Origin: Clostridium algoriphilum
GTDB taxonomy: Bacteria; Bacillota; Clostridia; Clostridiales; Clostridiaceae
Assembly: GCF_020443705.1 (NCBI RefSeq)
Contig: NZ_JAIZZK010000025.1
Span: 1 to 64,000, forward strand
Direction of reading: 5' to 3'
Length of the DNA: 64,000 nucleotides
Below the pieces are notes generated by a model. It saw only the letters and a program-made list of their open reading frames with translations. It ran no database searches and was not told the DNA's origin. How positions within the stretch are numbered: the first letter of the stretch is position 1; every line of letters starts with the position of its first letter. Shown here one piece after another: positions 17,813-26,631 of this stretch. The position numbers and the translations under genes are program-made.

Positions 17813-18952
17813 TTATTCAATATTGATGATTTCGCTTCTATAATTTCCAAGAATCTTAAAATAACGACTATTTTCTTTAATCAATTTAATTGCGGATACA
17901 ATCTTAGCTTCCTTTATATTTCCCTGGAAATCTATGTAAAAGAAATACTCCCATGGCTTATCCTTTATTGGTCTCGATTCAATTTTCATAAGATTTATAT
18001 TATTCTCTGCGAAATGTTTTAAAACATGATAGAGTGAACCTGCCTTGTGGGTGGTGGATAAAACTAAGCTTGTTTTATTGTTTTGTGCATTTGACTCCAT
18101 TTCCTTACCAATTACAACAAACCTAGTCGTGTTTGTTGAATTTGAATTAACATTTGTTTGAAGTATTTCAAGGTCATATATTTCTGCTGCCTTAATGCTA
18201 GCTATCGCGGCCATTGTTTTGTCGTTTCTATTTTTAACTAATTCTGCACTTTTTGCAGTGCTTTTATATGGAATTAGCTTCCACTGCTTATATCCTTTTA
18301 AAAATTCCATGCTCTGCTCTATCCCCTGTGGATGAGAATAAACTTCTTTGATATTATCTAAGGTTGAACCTTTAATACCCATTAAGTTTTGACTTATTTT
18401 TAGATACTTTTCTCCTGTTATACAAAAATCATATTTATTGAGAAGGTCATAAACCTCAGATATCGCTCCTGTAGATGAATTTTCTATGGGTATAACACCA
18501 TAATTTATTTTCCCATATTTTAATTCTAAAAATATATCTTCAAACTCACTTATTGCTTTTGTGTCCACCTTTTCTCCAAAATACTCCTTTAAAGCTTGTT
18601 CACTAAATGAACCTGTAACACCATAAAAACCAACAGTTAGCTTTTTACCTGGATCTAATATTATATCGTTATTTAAGGTTTTGTTTTGAAACCCTCTACT
18701 TATTTCCATAACTGACTTAAAAAATTCTTCTACTTCTGAAAATAAATCTTTGTTTTTAACTAATTCTAGATTCTTTTTTATAACCACTTGTTCCCTAGAC
18801 TCATTTAAAATAGGCATACTGTTATTTTTTTTATATTCAGCTATCTTCAACACTACTTCCATTCGGTTTTCAAAGAGTGATACAAGACTTGTGTCAATCT
18901 TATCAATTTTATCTCTCAAATCATCAATATTAAAATCATCTAAACTACCCAT
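17813..18952 (-). CDS. pheA: bifunctional chorismate mutase / prephenate dehydratase
   Basis: A 379-residue P-protein. Residues ~8-90 form an AroQ-type chorismate mutase (LRDKIDKIDTSLVSLFENRMEVVLKI). Residues ~105-285 are prephenate dehydratase (VTGSFSEQAL ... VIPIENSSTGAISEVYDLL ... NTTRFVVIG, with the TRF motif). Residues ~295-375 are an ACT domain containing ESRP, the phenylalanine-sensing motif for feedback inhibition. It converts chorismate to phenylpyruvate. The fusion is the common Gram-negative/clostridial arrangement; B. subtilis has separate proteins. It starts 12 bases after aroC. Confidence 0.95.
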   Translation of the reverse strand: MGSLDDFNIDDLRDKIDKIDTSLVSLFENRMEVVLKIAEYKKNNSMPILNESREQVVIKKNLELVKNKDLFSEVEEFFKSVMEISRGFQNKTLNNDIILDPGKKLTVGFYGVTGSFSEQALKEYFGEKVDTKAISEFEDIFLELKYGKINYGVIPIENSSTGAISEVYDLLNKYDFCITGEKYLKISQNLMGIKGSTLDNIKEVYSHPQGIEQSMEFLKGYKQWKLIPYKSTAKSAELVKNRNDKTMAAIASIKAAEIYDLEILQTNVNSNSTNTTRFVVIGKEMESNAQNNKTSLVLSTTHKAGSLYHVLKHFAENNINLMKIESRPIKDKPWEYFFYIDFQGNIKEAKIVSAIKLIKENSRYFKILGNYRSEIINIE

Positions 18953-18964
18953 TAATTTACCTCC

Positions 18965-20035
18965 CTAGATAAAATCTAAAATACTCATTGCAGCACATGC
19001 TTCAATAACAGGTAACGCCCTTAAAACTATGCATGGATCATGTCTACCTTTGATCATTACCTGTGAATTTTCATAACTTGCCATATCAATGGTATTTTGA
19101 AGTTTAGCGATGGAAGGTGTTGGTTTCATTGCAACTCTAAATACTATTGGCATTCCATTAGATATACCCCCATTAATTCCACCATTGTTGTTAGTTTTCG
19201 TCGATACATCTATTTTGTCAATATATGGTACGTCATTCGCCTGACTTCCACGTATTTTTGTTATTTCAAAACCCATGCCAAACTCTACACCCTTTACTGC
19301 AGGGACAGAAAATAGTAATTGAGCTAAAGTACTCTCTATAGAATCAAAAAACGGTTCTCCAAGTCCACAAGGGAGATTTAATATAGTGGCTTCAATTATA
19401 CCTCCAACAGAGTCAGTTTCTTCCTTAGCCTTTAGTATAATGTTCTTCATTTCTTCACCTTTTAAATCATCAAGTACAGGAAAATCTTTCTTTAAAATAT
19501 CTGTTAACGTCTTTCTATTTATATTTACCCCATCAAAGTAACTGTCATAGATATTACCAATACTTAAAATATGGCTTCCTATTTTGATTCCTTTGTCTAA
19601 TAGTATTTGTTTTGCAATCGCTCCTGCAAAAACAAGTGGAGCTGTAATTCTTCCTGAGAAATGCCCTCCACCTCTATAATCGTTAAAGCCTGAATATTTA
19701 ACCTTACCTGTATAATCTGCATGACCAGGTCTTGCTAAATCCTTTAACTTATCATAATCTTTTGAATTTTGATTTTCATTAAAAATCACACCGCAAAGAG
19801 GGGTTCCTGTGGTATACCCATTAAAATACCCACTTAGGATTTCGACCTTATCTCCCTCTTTTCTTTTAGTCGAAAATTCATCACGTCCGGGAGCACGTCT
19901 TTGCATTTCACTATTAATAAAATCCATATCAAGCTTTATTCCTGGCGGTAATCCATCAATAGTTATTCCTATCCCTCTTCCATGAGATTCCCCAAATATA
20001 GAATACTTTACTTTTTTACCCCATTGTCCGCTCAT
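18965..20035 (-). CDS. aroC: chorismate synthase
   Basis: A 356-residue FMN-dependent lyase making chorismate from EPSP. Signature blocks are GESHGRGIGITIDGLPPG near the N-terminus, RPGHADYTGKVKY, FNDYRGGGHFSGRITA and the C-terminal GRHDPCIVLRA. The reading frame overlaps the end of aroA by 20 bases, so the start at ATG 20035 lies within aroA, a tight coupling. Confidence 0.96.
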   Translation of the reverse strand: MSGQWGKKVKYSIFGESHGRGIGITIDGLPPGIKLDMDFINSEMQRRAPGRDEFSTKRKEGDKVEILSGYFNGYTTGTPLCGVIFNENQNSKDYDKLKDLARPGHADYTGKVKYSGFNDYRGGGHFSGRITAPLVFAGAIAKQILLDKGIKIGSHILSIGNIYDSYFDGVNINRKTLTDILKKDFPVLDDLKGEEMKNIILKAKEETDSVGGIIEATILNLPCGLGEPFFDSIESTLAQLLFSVPAVKGVEFGMGFEITKIRGSQANDVPYIDKIDVSTKTNNNGGINGGISNGMPIVFRVAMKPTPSIAKLQNTIDMASYENSQVMIKGRHDPCIVLRALPVIEACAAMSILDFI

Positions 20036-21323
20036 TAACTTTTCCTCCTAAGCTCTTAAAGTCTTCATAAAACTGTGGGTAGGATTTCTTAACTGCCCCA
20101 CTATCCTCTATTTTGAGCTCCTCTATGCATCTAATTGAAGCAATTGCCATCGCCATCGCTATTCTATGGTCGTTCCAGCTGCTTACAACTCCACCTTTAA
20201 GCCATGGTTTACCATGAATTAAGAGTGAATCCTCTCTTTCAATAACCTCTGCTCCAATTTTGTTTAGTTCTGTTGTCATAGCTTTCAATCTATCAGATTC
20301 CTTAATTCTAACTCTACCTGCATTAATGATTTCTGTTGTACCATCGCTTAAAGCAGCAAGAACAGCAACTATAGGCACAAGATCAGGACATTGAGATGCG
20401 TCAATAATCGTACCTTTCAAGTCTGATTTTGAAGCCTTTAATATACCATTATCCATTGAAATCCTTCCACCCATATCTTTAATTATGTCCACTATTACTC
20501 TATCCCCTTGAAGTGATTCCATATTTAAATCAATACATTCAACATCTCCACCTAAAACGCCAGCTGCTAAGTAAAATGCAGCTTGAGAAAAATCCCCTTC
20601 AACTCTGAAGTCTCTATTCACAAAGTGTTGATTCCCTTTTATCTTAAATTCTCTATAATTATTATTTTCTACCTTCACACCAAACTTTTTTAATACATCT
20701 ATTGTTAAATCTATGTACCCAATAGATTCCATTTTTGTTGTGATTTTAATTATTGAATCTCCATTTAATAAAGGTAGCGCATAAATAAGACCAGTAATAA
20801 ACTGAGAGCTTACATCCCCTCTAAGTTCAAAAATTCCAGGTTTAAGACTTCCATCTATTGTTAAAGGAAGGTTACCATTAATTGTAGTGTACTTAATATT
20901 TTGTTTATCAAAAATTTCATAATAAGGTTTAAGTGTCCTTTGAACTAGTTTAGACTTACCTTTGAAAATTACTTTTGCTCCAGTAAGCATCGCTATAGGA
21001 ATTAAGAAACGCAGGGTTGATCCGCTTTCATTGCATTGTAGCTCATTGCTAGCAATTATGTTACTGGCAGTTTTATCATCAATAAGCTGAGGCTTACCTT
21101 TTCCAAGTATTTTAAGTATATTGGGAAATTGGTTAATCTTAACCCCAAGTTTTTTCATTATTTCGCAAGTAGCTATTATATCCTCAGACATACTTATATT
21201 ATCAATAGTGCATTCCCCATCACTTAATCCCGCAGCTATAACGGCTCTATGCGATAATGATTTTGAAGGTGGAATTTTAACTTTCCCATTTAAATTAGAA
21301 GGTTGTATTATAACTGATTTCAT
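20016..21323 (-). CDS. aroA: 3-phosphoshikimate 1-carboxyvinyltransferase (EPSP synthase)
   Basis: About 435 residues. PPSKSLSHRAVIAA near the N-terminus binds shikimate-3-phosphate; LQCNESGSTLRFLIP and GDVSSQFITGL follow; RIKESDRLKAM and WNDHRIAMAMAIAS mark the C-terminal half. The enzyme joins PEP to shikimate-3-phosphate. The start is placed at ATG 21323 because GAGGTG lies just upstream; an in-frame GTG at 21332 overlaps that site. Confidence 0.94.
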   Translation of the reverse strand: MKSVIIQPSNLNGKVKIPPSKSLSHRAVIAAGLSDGECTIDNISMSEDIIATCEIMKKLGVKINQFPNILKILGKGKPQLIDDKTASNIIASNELQCNESGSTLRFLIPIAMLTGAKVIFKGKSKLVQRTLKPYYEIFDKQNIKYTTINGNLPLTIDGSLKPGIFELRGDVSSQFITGLIYALPLLNGDSIIKITTKMESIGYIDLTIDVLKKFGVKVENNNYREFKIKGNQHFVNRDFRVEGDFSQAAFYLAAGVLGGDVECIDLNMESLQGDRVIVDIIKDMGGRISMDNGILKASKSDLKGTIIDASQCPDLVPIVAVLAALSDGTTEIINAGRVRIKESDRLKAMTTELNKIGAEVIEREDSLLIHGKPWLKGGVVSSWNDHRIAMAMAIASIRCIEELKIEDSGAVKKSYPQFYEDFKSLGGKVNERTMG

Positions 21324-21351
21324 CACTAACACCTCAATTCTATATAATAGT

Positions 21352-22428
21352 TTATTTAATAACTCCGAGAAGATAATCCTTAATATTGGTCTTGTTAATT
21401 TTTTCTATAAAGCTATTTCCAATGGATTCAATTAATATAAAATTCATTGATTCACCAATGTTTTTTTTATCATGACTTATAGTTTCAATTACATCTTCAC
21501 AGTTTATTTCTGGAAACATCCAAGGCAAATTATACTTAATTAAAATATCTTTTATAGCAGTAGATGTTCCTACTGTAGTCATTCCTAGTTCTTCTCCTAG
21601 TTTTGTTATAGAATACATTCCCATTGCCACTGCTTCTCCATGTGAATATTTCTTAAAATTATAAAATTGCTCAATTGCGTGACCTATGGTATGGCCATAA
21701 TTTAATAACATTCGCTCTCCTGTATCCTTCTCATCAATTTCAACAATAGCAGCTTTAATGCTACAACAAGTATATATAATTTTATCTATTTCTTTTAATA
21801 GAGCTTCTTTATTTTCATACTTCATTAATTTATAAAATAATTCATTATCTTTGATAGCTCCATATTTTATAACTTCACCCATTCCATCGTTTAAAAATCT
21901 GTCACTTAGCGTCCCTAGCAGTAGCGGATCAATAAAAACTGCCTTTGGCATATAAAAACTTCCCACAAGATTCTTACCACGAGGCAAATCCACTGCAACC
22001 TTCCCTCCTACACTGCTATCTACCTGAGCTAGTAATGTAGTTGGAATTTGTATGAGAGGAATCCCTCTTAAAAAGGTGGAGGCTGCAAACCCAGCCATAT
22101 CTCCTACAACTCCACCACCTAAGGCAATAATAATATCTCCTCTATTTATCTTAAAATCTAAAAGTTTGTCATACACTTCTAAAAGAGTTTCAAAGGACTT
22201 GCTCTCTTCACCTGCTTTTACAACAATCTTAATGGGTTCATATCCTGACATTTTTAATGAACTAATAATCCTTTGCCCATAAAATTCATTAACGGTGGAG
22301 TCTGTTACTATAGCTATTTTGCTTCCTTTATATATCTTCTTAACTTCGACTCCAATATCATCTAATAATCCATTTTTAATATATATTGGATAGCTTCCGC
22401 TAGAAGCTTTAACTTCTATACTATACAC
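21352..22428 (-). CDS. aroB: 3-dehydroquinate synthase
   Basis: A 358-residue NAD- and metal-dependent enzyme turning DAHP into 3-dehydroquinate. It shows GGGVVGDMAGFAAST, QIPTTLLAQVDSSVGGK and the metal-binding LNYGHTIGHAIEQ with the later HGEAVAMGM. The start is GTG at 22428, overlapping the end of tyrA by 8 bases. There are 28 bases before aroA. Confidence 0.95.
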   Translation of the reverse strand: MYSIEVKASSGSYPIYIKNGLLDDIGVEVKKIYKGSKIAIVTDSTVNEFYGQRIISSLKMSGYEPIKIVVKAGEESKSFETLLEVYDKLLDFKINRGDIIIALGGGVVGDMAGFAASTFLRGIPLIQIPTTLLAQVDSSVGGKVAVDLPRGKNLVGSFYMPKAVFIDPLLLGTLSDRFLNDGMGEVIKYGAIKDNELFYKLMKYENKEALLKEIDKIIYTCCSIKAAIVEIDEKDTGERMLLNYGHTIGHAIEQFYNFKKYSHGEAVAMGMYSITKLGEELGMTTVGTSTAIKDILIKYNLPWMFPEINCEDVIETISHDKKNIGESMNFILIESIGNSFIEKINKTNIKDYLLGVIK

Positions 22429-23281
22429 CTTTTCTTATCTCCTTCCGCTTCCTCGTTGCTTTCTCAAATCTTTTCTTTAAAAAAACATCATCATGATTTA
22501 TTATAGCATCTTTTATTTCTTCTATATTTTGCTGAAAATCTTCTATTTTACTAATTATATTTTCTTCGTTATACATAAGTAATTCAGGCCATAATTCACC
22601 ATTTATAGTAGCCACTCTAGTTGTGTCCTTGAAACTCCCGCCGATAAACTGAGATATTCCCATGATTGAGCTATTACAGTCTATTAACGAGACAGCTATA
22701 ACATGTGGTAACTGGCTTGTATAAGCAATTATATCATCATGTTCCTTTGGTGTGAGGTGTGCCACTCTCTTGCACCCCAAACCCCTAGCTATTTCAGTTA
22801 TTAAATTTATATTTCCCTCTTTGTTACGATTTATAGGAGTTAAAATGTAATTAGCGTTCTTAAACATATCTTTAGTTGCAGCCTTAAGCCCTGATTCTTC
22901 TTTTCCTGCCATTGGATGTCCACCTATAAAATCTAAATCTTCCCTAAGTACAGGCATAATTTCTTTTATTAAATTGCTCTTAATTCCAGCAGTGTCCGTA
23001 ATAACTGCTCCACTTTTAAATAAATTCATATTGCTTTTTACAAAGTTTATAGTTTTCTGAGGGTAAACTGCAAGTATCACAATGTCCGATTTACTAAGTG
23101 GTATTTCTGGACTTGTATATCCTTTATCAATAATATTCATTTTCTCCGCTATATCTAAAGTAGCTTCATCTATATCTATAGCCCAAATATGTTTAGGGTT
23201 TAATTCTTTTAGTGCCATAGCAAAGGATCCACCTATAAGTCCTAAGCCTACAATTGTAATATTAAAGTCGCTGCAATCCAA
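22421..23281 (-). CDS. tyrA: prephenate dehydrogenase
   Basis: About 286 residues. The Rossmann motif GLGLIGGSFAMALKE is at the N-terminus; GGHPMAGKEESGLKAA and the later TSQLPHVIAVSL carry catalytic and substrate residues. It oxidises prephenate to 4-hydroxyphenylpyruvate for Tyr synthesis and has no ACT domain. The start is uncertain: GTG 23290 opens the frame, but TTG 23281 has the better GAGGTGG site, so I use 23281. It lies directly after aroF and overlaps aroB. Confidence 0.92.
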   Translation of the reverse strand: MDCSDFNITIVGLGLIGGSFAMALKELNPKHIWAIDIDEATLDIAEKMNIIDKGYTSPEIPLSKSDIVILAVYPQKTINFVKSNMNLFKSGAVITDTAGIKSNLIKEIMPVLREDLDFIGGHPMAGKEESGLKAATKDMFKNANYILTPINRNKEGNINLITEIARGLGCKRVAHLTPKEHDDIIAYTSQLPHVIAVSLIDCNSSIMGISQFIGGSFKDTTRVATINGELWPELLMYNEENIISKIEDFQQNIEEIKDAIINHDDVFLKKRFEKATRKRKEIRKGV

Positions 23282-23293
23282 ACTTACCACCTC

Positions 23294-24307
23294 TTAAACT
23301 ATTCTATTTTGTGTTTTTGCAATTATTCTTAGGTCATCTATAAGAGCCTTAAATTTCTCTGGTTTTAATGATTGTTGTCCATCACACAATGCATTGGTAG
23401 GATCGTTATGCACCTCAATTTCAAGACCATCTGCACCAACTGCTATAGCTGCTTTCGCAAGTGGCTCTACTAACCACCACTTACCAGCGGCATGACTTGG
23501 ATCTACTATAACTGGTAAATGGCTTAATTTCTTAAGCACAGGAATTGCACTTAAATCTAAAGTGTTTCTTGTGAAAGTTTCAAATGTTCTAATCCCTCTT
23601 TCACATAAAACTACATTTTCATTACCTTCAGACATTATGTACTCCGCAGACATAAGAAGCTCTTCAATTGTTGCACTCATACCTCTTTTTAAAAGTATTG
23701 TCTTATTACATCTTCCTACTTCCTTTAAAAGGTCAAAGTTTTGCATATTTCTGGCACCAATTTGCAATACATCAGCATATTGTGATATTTTATCAACTAA
23801 CTCAACACTCATAATTTCAGTTACTATAGGAAGGCCCGTTATTTTTTTTGCTTCTAATAATATTTTTAATCCTTCTTCCTCCATTCCTTGAAATGCGTAT
23901 GGAGAAGTTCTAGGTTTGTAAGCTCCACCTCTTAAGAAATTAGCTCCTGCAAGCTTTACATCTTTTGCAATAGTTATTAGCTGTTCTTCACTTTCCACAG
24001 CGCAAGGCCCAGCTATTATTGCTAGTTCTTTTCCACCAATTGTTCGCCCATCTACCTTTATTATTGAATCATCTGGATGAAAAAGTCTATTACCTCTTTT
24101 GTAAGGAGCTTGAATTCTCACAACCTTATCAACAAATACCTCTGCTTCAATTTGGCCTTCGTTTATTGCACTTGTATCCCCAACAAGCCCTAAAACACAA
24201 TTGTTTTCTCCCTTAGAGACATGAACAATACAACCTAACCCTTCTAATTTTTTCTTAATAACCTGAATTTGATCTTGTTTTGCATCTGATTTCATTACAA
24301 TTACCAT
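23294..24307 (-). CDS. aroF: DAHP synthase, type I-beta with N-terminal regulatory domain
   Basis: A 337-residue enzyme condensing PEP and erythrose-4-phosphate, the entry of the shikimate pathway. Residues ~1-70 form the ferredoxin-like regulatory domain seen in Thermotoga-type enzymes, used there for Tyr/Phe inhibition. The barrel follows with IIAGPCAVES, RGGAYKPRTSPYAFQG, VLQIGARNMQNFDLL, LLKRGMS and IVDPSHAAG. AGGAGGG precedes ATG 24307. First gene of the aro operon. No T-box is seen; tandem terminators lie 83 bases upstream, so the operon has its own promoter that I could not place, or it depends on readthrough. Confidence 0.94.
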   Translation of the reverse strand: MVIVMKSDAKQDQIQVIKKKLEGLGCIVHVSKGENNCVLGLVGDTSAINEGQIEAEVFVDKVVRIQAPYKRGNRLFHPDDSIIKVDGRTIGGKELAIIAGPCAVESEEQLITIAKDVKLAGANFLRGGAYKPRTSPYAFQGMEEEGLKILLEAKKITGLPIVTEIMSVELVDKISQYADVLQIGARNMQNFDLLKEVGRCNKTILLKRGMSATIEELLMSAEYIMSEGNENVVLCERGIRTFETFTRNTLDLSAIPVLKKLSHLPVIVDPSHAAGKWWLVEPLAKAAIAVGADGLEIEVHNDPTNALCDGQQSLKPEKFKALIDDLRIIAKTQNRIV

Positions 24308-24389
24308 TTAAAATCCCTCCTAAAATATTATTTTTGACCACAGCTTTAATGAAGCATTTAACTTATACTTTCTTATAAATAATTATAAA

Positions 24390-24453
24390 AAAAGGAAGAC
24401 CCCGTATAATGGGTCTTCCTTTTAAAAGAGAAGACCCCTTATAATGAGTCTTC
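24390..24453 (-). terminator. two tandem near-identical hairpin terminators before aroF
   Basis: Two copies of a 25-base hairpin (GAAGACCCC-TATAATG-GTCTTCC type) at 24394-24419 and 24430-24454 differ at about two positions. On the minus strand the second-met stem (24423-24390) is followed by TTTTTTT, a strong intrinsic terminator; the first lacks the long T-run. They follow the small gene at 24479-24646 and precede aroF, so they may end the former or attenuate the latter. Confidence 0.8.
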
Positions 24454-24478
24454 CTTGCGTACAGACTTAGTTCACTTT

Positions 24479-24646
24479 CTACAAATCAGCATATGCCGGT
24501 ATCATAGTTTTATTGTTCAACTCATTATTTAGAAAAATCTTATATATTTTTTTATATGCTAAAAAACCAACGCTAAAATCACAATAGCCCCAGCTAAAAT
24601 AAAAATATACTTTTTTAGATATTTCCTTAATAATGATGTTTTTCAT
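24479..24646 (-). pseudogene. small single-TM membrane protein with two compensating homopolymer frameshifts
   Basis: ATG 24646 has a GTGAGG site 6 bases upstream and a good promoter at 24697-24725. The uninterrupted frame gives 55 residues, but its middle is an odd aromatic string. Dropping one A from the A6 run (24611-24616) restores a textbook membrane helix, KKYIFILAGAIVILALVF. Adding one T in the T6 run (24561-24566) then restores the original frame LAYKKIYKIFLNNELNNK to the same stop. The likely ancestral product is a 55-residue single-pass protein with a Lys-rich tail. It may be mutation, sequencing error or slippage-tolerant decoding. The family is not recognised. Confidence 0.5.
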
Positions 24647-24696
24647 AATATACCTCACAAAGTTTCGATTAGTACCTGTAAATTCTTAATGTTTAA

Positions 24697-24725
24697 ATAC
24701 TATAACATGTTGAAGTATTTGTCAA
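24697..24725 (-). promoter_or_regulatory. sigma-A promoter upstream of the small gene and aro operon
   Basis: On the minus strand, TTGACA (24725-24720), 17 bases, TAGTAT (24702-24697). It is the only strong promoter I see between aroD and aroF, so it may also feed the aro operon through the tandem terminators. Confidence 0.8.
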
Positions 24726-24744
24726 GTATTTGCTCATTAGAAAT

Positions 24745-24776
24745 TACCATACAATATAAAAATACCTTGTATGGTA
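24745..24776. terminator. hairpin after aroD
   Basis: Perfect 10-base arms TACCATACAA / TTGTATGGTA with a 12-base loop, 75 bases beyond the aroD stop. The T-run (TTTTTT at about 24780) is on the plus-strand side, so its value as a minus-strand terminator is uncertain. Confidence 0.4.
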
Positions 24777-24850
24777 GAGTTTTTTCTATGTCTAATTTTG
24801 GGTATATGTTACTATACGGTACTTTTAAAGTCTATTAAATCTAAATCTTT

Positions 24851-25612
24851 TTACATATTATGAAGTAATTGAATAGTTTCACGTAATTCTACTACAGAAA
24901 TCTGTCCTGGTGCAGAAACTTTCTTTGCTGCCCCAAATGTTAATGCAGAACCAAATAATTCACCTGATAGTCTACTGATAGCACCTTTTCCTGCCATAGA
25001 CATCGTAATAATAGGACCTTCAGCATATTCTTCACTCATAATACGAGTTGCATCTAAGAGTGTAATCACATCCTCTGCACAAGTAGGCATTACTGCAATT
25101 TTAGGAATATCTCCACCTAATTTTTGAGCCTTTTGCAGGCGTGATATAATTTCTTCTTTATCTGGAGTCCTTTGAAAATCATGATTAGATATAATAACCA
25201 CTACCCCATTTGCATGCGCTACTTCAACTAAAGCTTTTATATCTTTTTCGTTGTTAAATAATTCAACATCTATAATTTCCACAAGATTTGTTTTAACAAT
25301 TAACTTATTTAACTCAAGATAAAATGCTGTAGTAACTTCTTTGTGCCCGCCCTCTTTAGCGCTACGAAATGTAAACAAAATTGGCTTATCAAAAAGTACT
25401 TCTCTGATCTTTTGTAATGCTTGTTTAACCTTATCTATACTTTCAACGTCTTCAAAAAAATCTACACGCCATTCTATAACATCTATATCGAGCTCTTTTA
25501 ATAATTTGGCTTCCTCTACAAGTTCTTGAATAGTTTCACCTACCATTGACACACATATTTTAGGTAGGCCTTCGCCAATTGAGATATCTTTTATTCTAAC
25601 TACTTTTTTCAT
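24851..25612 (-). CDS. aroD: 3-dehydroquinate dehydratase, type I
   Basis: About 253 residues. Class I Schiff-base enzyme: the Glu in DVIEWRVDFFE, catalytic His in IISNHDFQRTP and Schiff-base Lys in IPKIAVMP are all visible, as is ITMSMAGKGAISRLSG. It removes water from 3-dehydroquinate, the third shikimate step, and fills the only gap left by the neighbouring operon. The type II enzyme (AroQ, about 145 aa) is the alternative in many bacteria and is unrelated. ATG 25612 is preferred over GTG 25615, with GGAAGG upstream. It is a separate unit between glpP and the aro operon. Confidence 0.94.
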   Translation of the reverse strand: MKKVVRIKDISIGEGLPKICVSMVGETIQELVEEAKLLKELDIDVIEWRVDFFEDVESIDKVKQALQKIREVLFDKPILFTFRSAKEGGHKEVTTAFYLELNKLIVKTNLVEIIDVELFNNEKDIKALVEVAHANGVVVIISNHDFQRTPDKEEIISRLQKAQKLGGDIPKIAVMPTCAEDVITLLDATRIMSEEYAEGPIITMSMAGKGAISRLSGELFGSALTFGAAKKVSAPGQISVVELRETIQLLHNM

Positions 25613-25670
25613 CACTATCTACCTTCCTTTATATATGTAAGTGCTAATATCAATGAACTAATAACAAATA

Positions 25671-25710
25671 TTAAAGACTACACTAAATATTACTCAAGCG
25701 TAGTCTTTAA
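25671..25710. terminator. hairpin after glpP
   Basis: Arms TTAAAGACTAC / GTAGTCTTTAA with an 18-base loop, about 50 bases beyond the glpP stop on the minus strand. The T-run is short, so termination is likely but not certain. Confidence 0.5.
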
Positions 25711-25759
25711 AACAAACAGTTATAATATTATGAATTATAATTATTATGCTTTCCCCTTG

Positions 25760-26332
25760 CTATTCTTCAGATAAAATCCATAATTCTTGTTTTGATGTTG
25801 AAATAGCCATTGCTCCTGCACTAATTGATTCCATTATATCCTTCTTGCTTTGAATTAGGCCACCTGCAATAATTGGTACTCGCACCGCTTTGCCCATACT
25901 TTTAATAATCTTACTTGCAACTCCAGGCATAACCTCTACCGCGTCTGGAAGTACAGATTGTATATTTTTTATTCCTGATTCTAAAGACAGTGAATCTACT
26001 GCAAATATTCTCTGTATAACACAGAAGCCTAATTTTTTCCCGTTTTTTATATTGGTTGCTCTTGTAGTTATAATTCCATCAGGCTGTCCGCATTGCTTTA
26101 TAAAAAGTAGCCCTGTATGATCTCCCTTTAAACCTTCTATTAAATCCACATGAACAAATACGACTTTGCCCACATTTTTAAGCCTCTCGCATATTTCCTT
26201 CAAGTTGATTATGCTTCCATATAAGACAAACACAATAACAACATTACTAAGGATTACTTTTTCTAAATCTTCTTTATTCCTTATGGCTGCAATAACAGGG
26301 TTTTCCATTAATAGTTGTTCTAGATTATCCAA
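25760..26332 (-). CDS. glpP: glycerol-3-phosphate responsive antiterminator GlpP
   Basis: About 190 residues of the GlpP family: N-terminal NPVIAAIRNKEDLEK, central VFVHVDLIEGLKGDHTGLLFIKQ, then PDGIITTRATNIKNGKKLG and the C-terminal VPIIAGGLIQSKKDI of a glycerol-phosphate-binding barrel. When bound to glycerol-3-phosphate it prevents termination in glp leaders. The start is taken as TTG 26332 because GGAGG lies about 8 bases before it; an in-frame TTG at 26347 overlaps that site. It is divergent from the glp structural genes, whose leader carries a terminator at 26552-26609. Confidence 0.9.
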   Translation of the reverse strand: MDNLEQLLMENPVIAAIRNKEDLEKVILSNVVIVFVLYGSIINLKEICERLKNVGKVVFVHVDLIEGLKGDHTGLLFIKQCGQPDGIITTRATNIKNGKKLGFCVIQRIFAVDSLSLESGIKNIQSVLPDAVEVMPGVASKIIKSMGKAVRVPIIAGGLIQSKKDIMESISAGAMAISTSKQELWILSEE

Positions 26333-26478
26333 TATTGTTTCCTCCAAAAGTTTATTTTAATCTGTAAAGACCAATTATAGCTTTATTATACTCATATATA
26401 CCTTATTATACCCAGTTTATCACAGTCTTATTTTCCATTCAAGCAAAATTATATTATTACACCGTTATTAGAAAATTA

Positions 26479-26492
26479 TGAAAGCGTTTAAA
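26479..26492 (+). promoter_or_regulatory. cre site for CcpA upstream of the glp operon
   Basis: TGAAAGCGTTTAAA matches the cre consensus TGWAANCGNTNWCA at all but position 13. It ends six bases before the -35 element, where CcpA could repress the operon when preferred sugars are present. Confidence 0.7.
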
Positions 26493-26498
26493 TTTCAC

Positions 26499-26527
26499 TT
26501 GTACTTATCTAATTATTATGTTAGTAT
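26499..26527 (+). promoter_or_regulatory. promoter of the glp operon
   Basis: TTGTAC (26499-26504), 17 bases, TAGTAT (26522-26527). The -35 matches only TTG of the consensus, in keeping with an activator- or derepression-dependent promoter. Confidence 0.6.
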
Positions 26528-26551
26528 GTAATTAAATAAGTAAGGGCGGAG

Positions 26552-26609
26552 AAAAGAGAGCCTTGATGTATGGGTATTTTATACCTATTTATCAAGGCTC
26601 TCTTTTTAT
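26552..26609 (+). terminator. GlpP-type leader terminator before the glp operon
   Basis: Sixteen-base perfect arms (26552-26567 and 26591-26606: AAAAGAGAGCCTTGAT and complement), with a smaller GGTA/TACC pairing inside, then a T-run. It lies between promoter and first gene, as expected for GlpP-controlled antitermination. Confidence 0.82.
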
Positions 26610-26631
26610 TTGCATTTAGGAGGTAATAATA

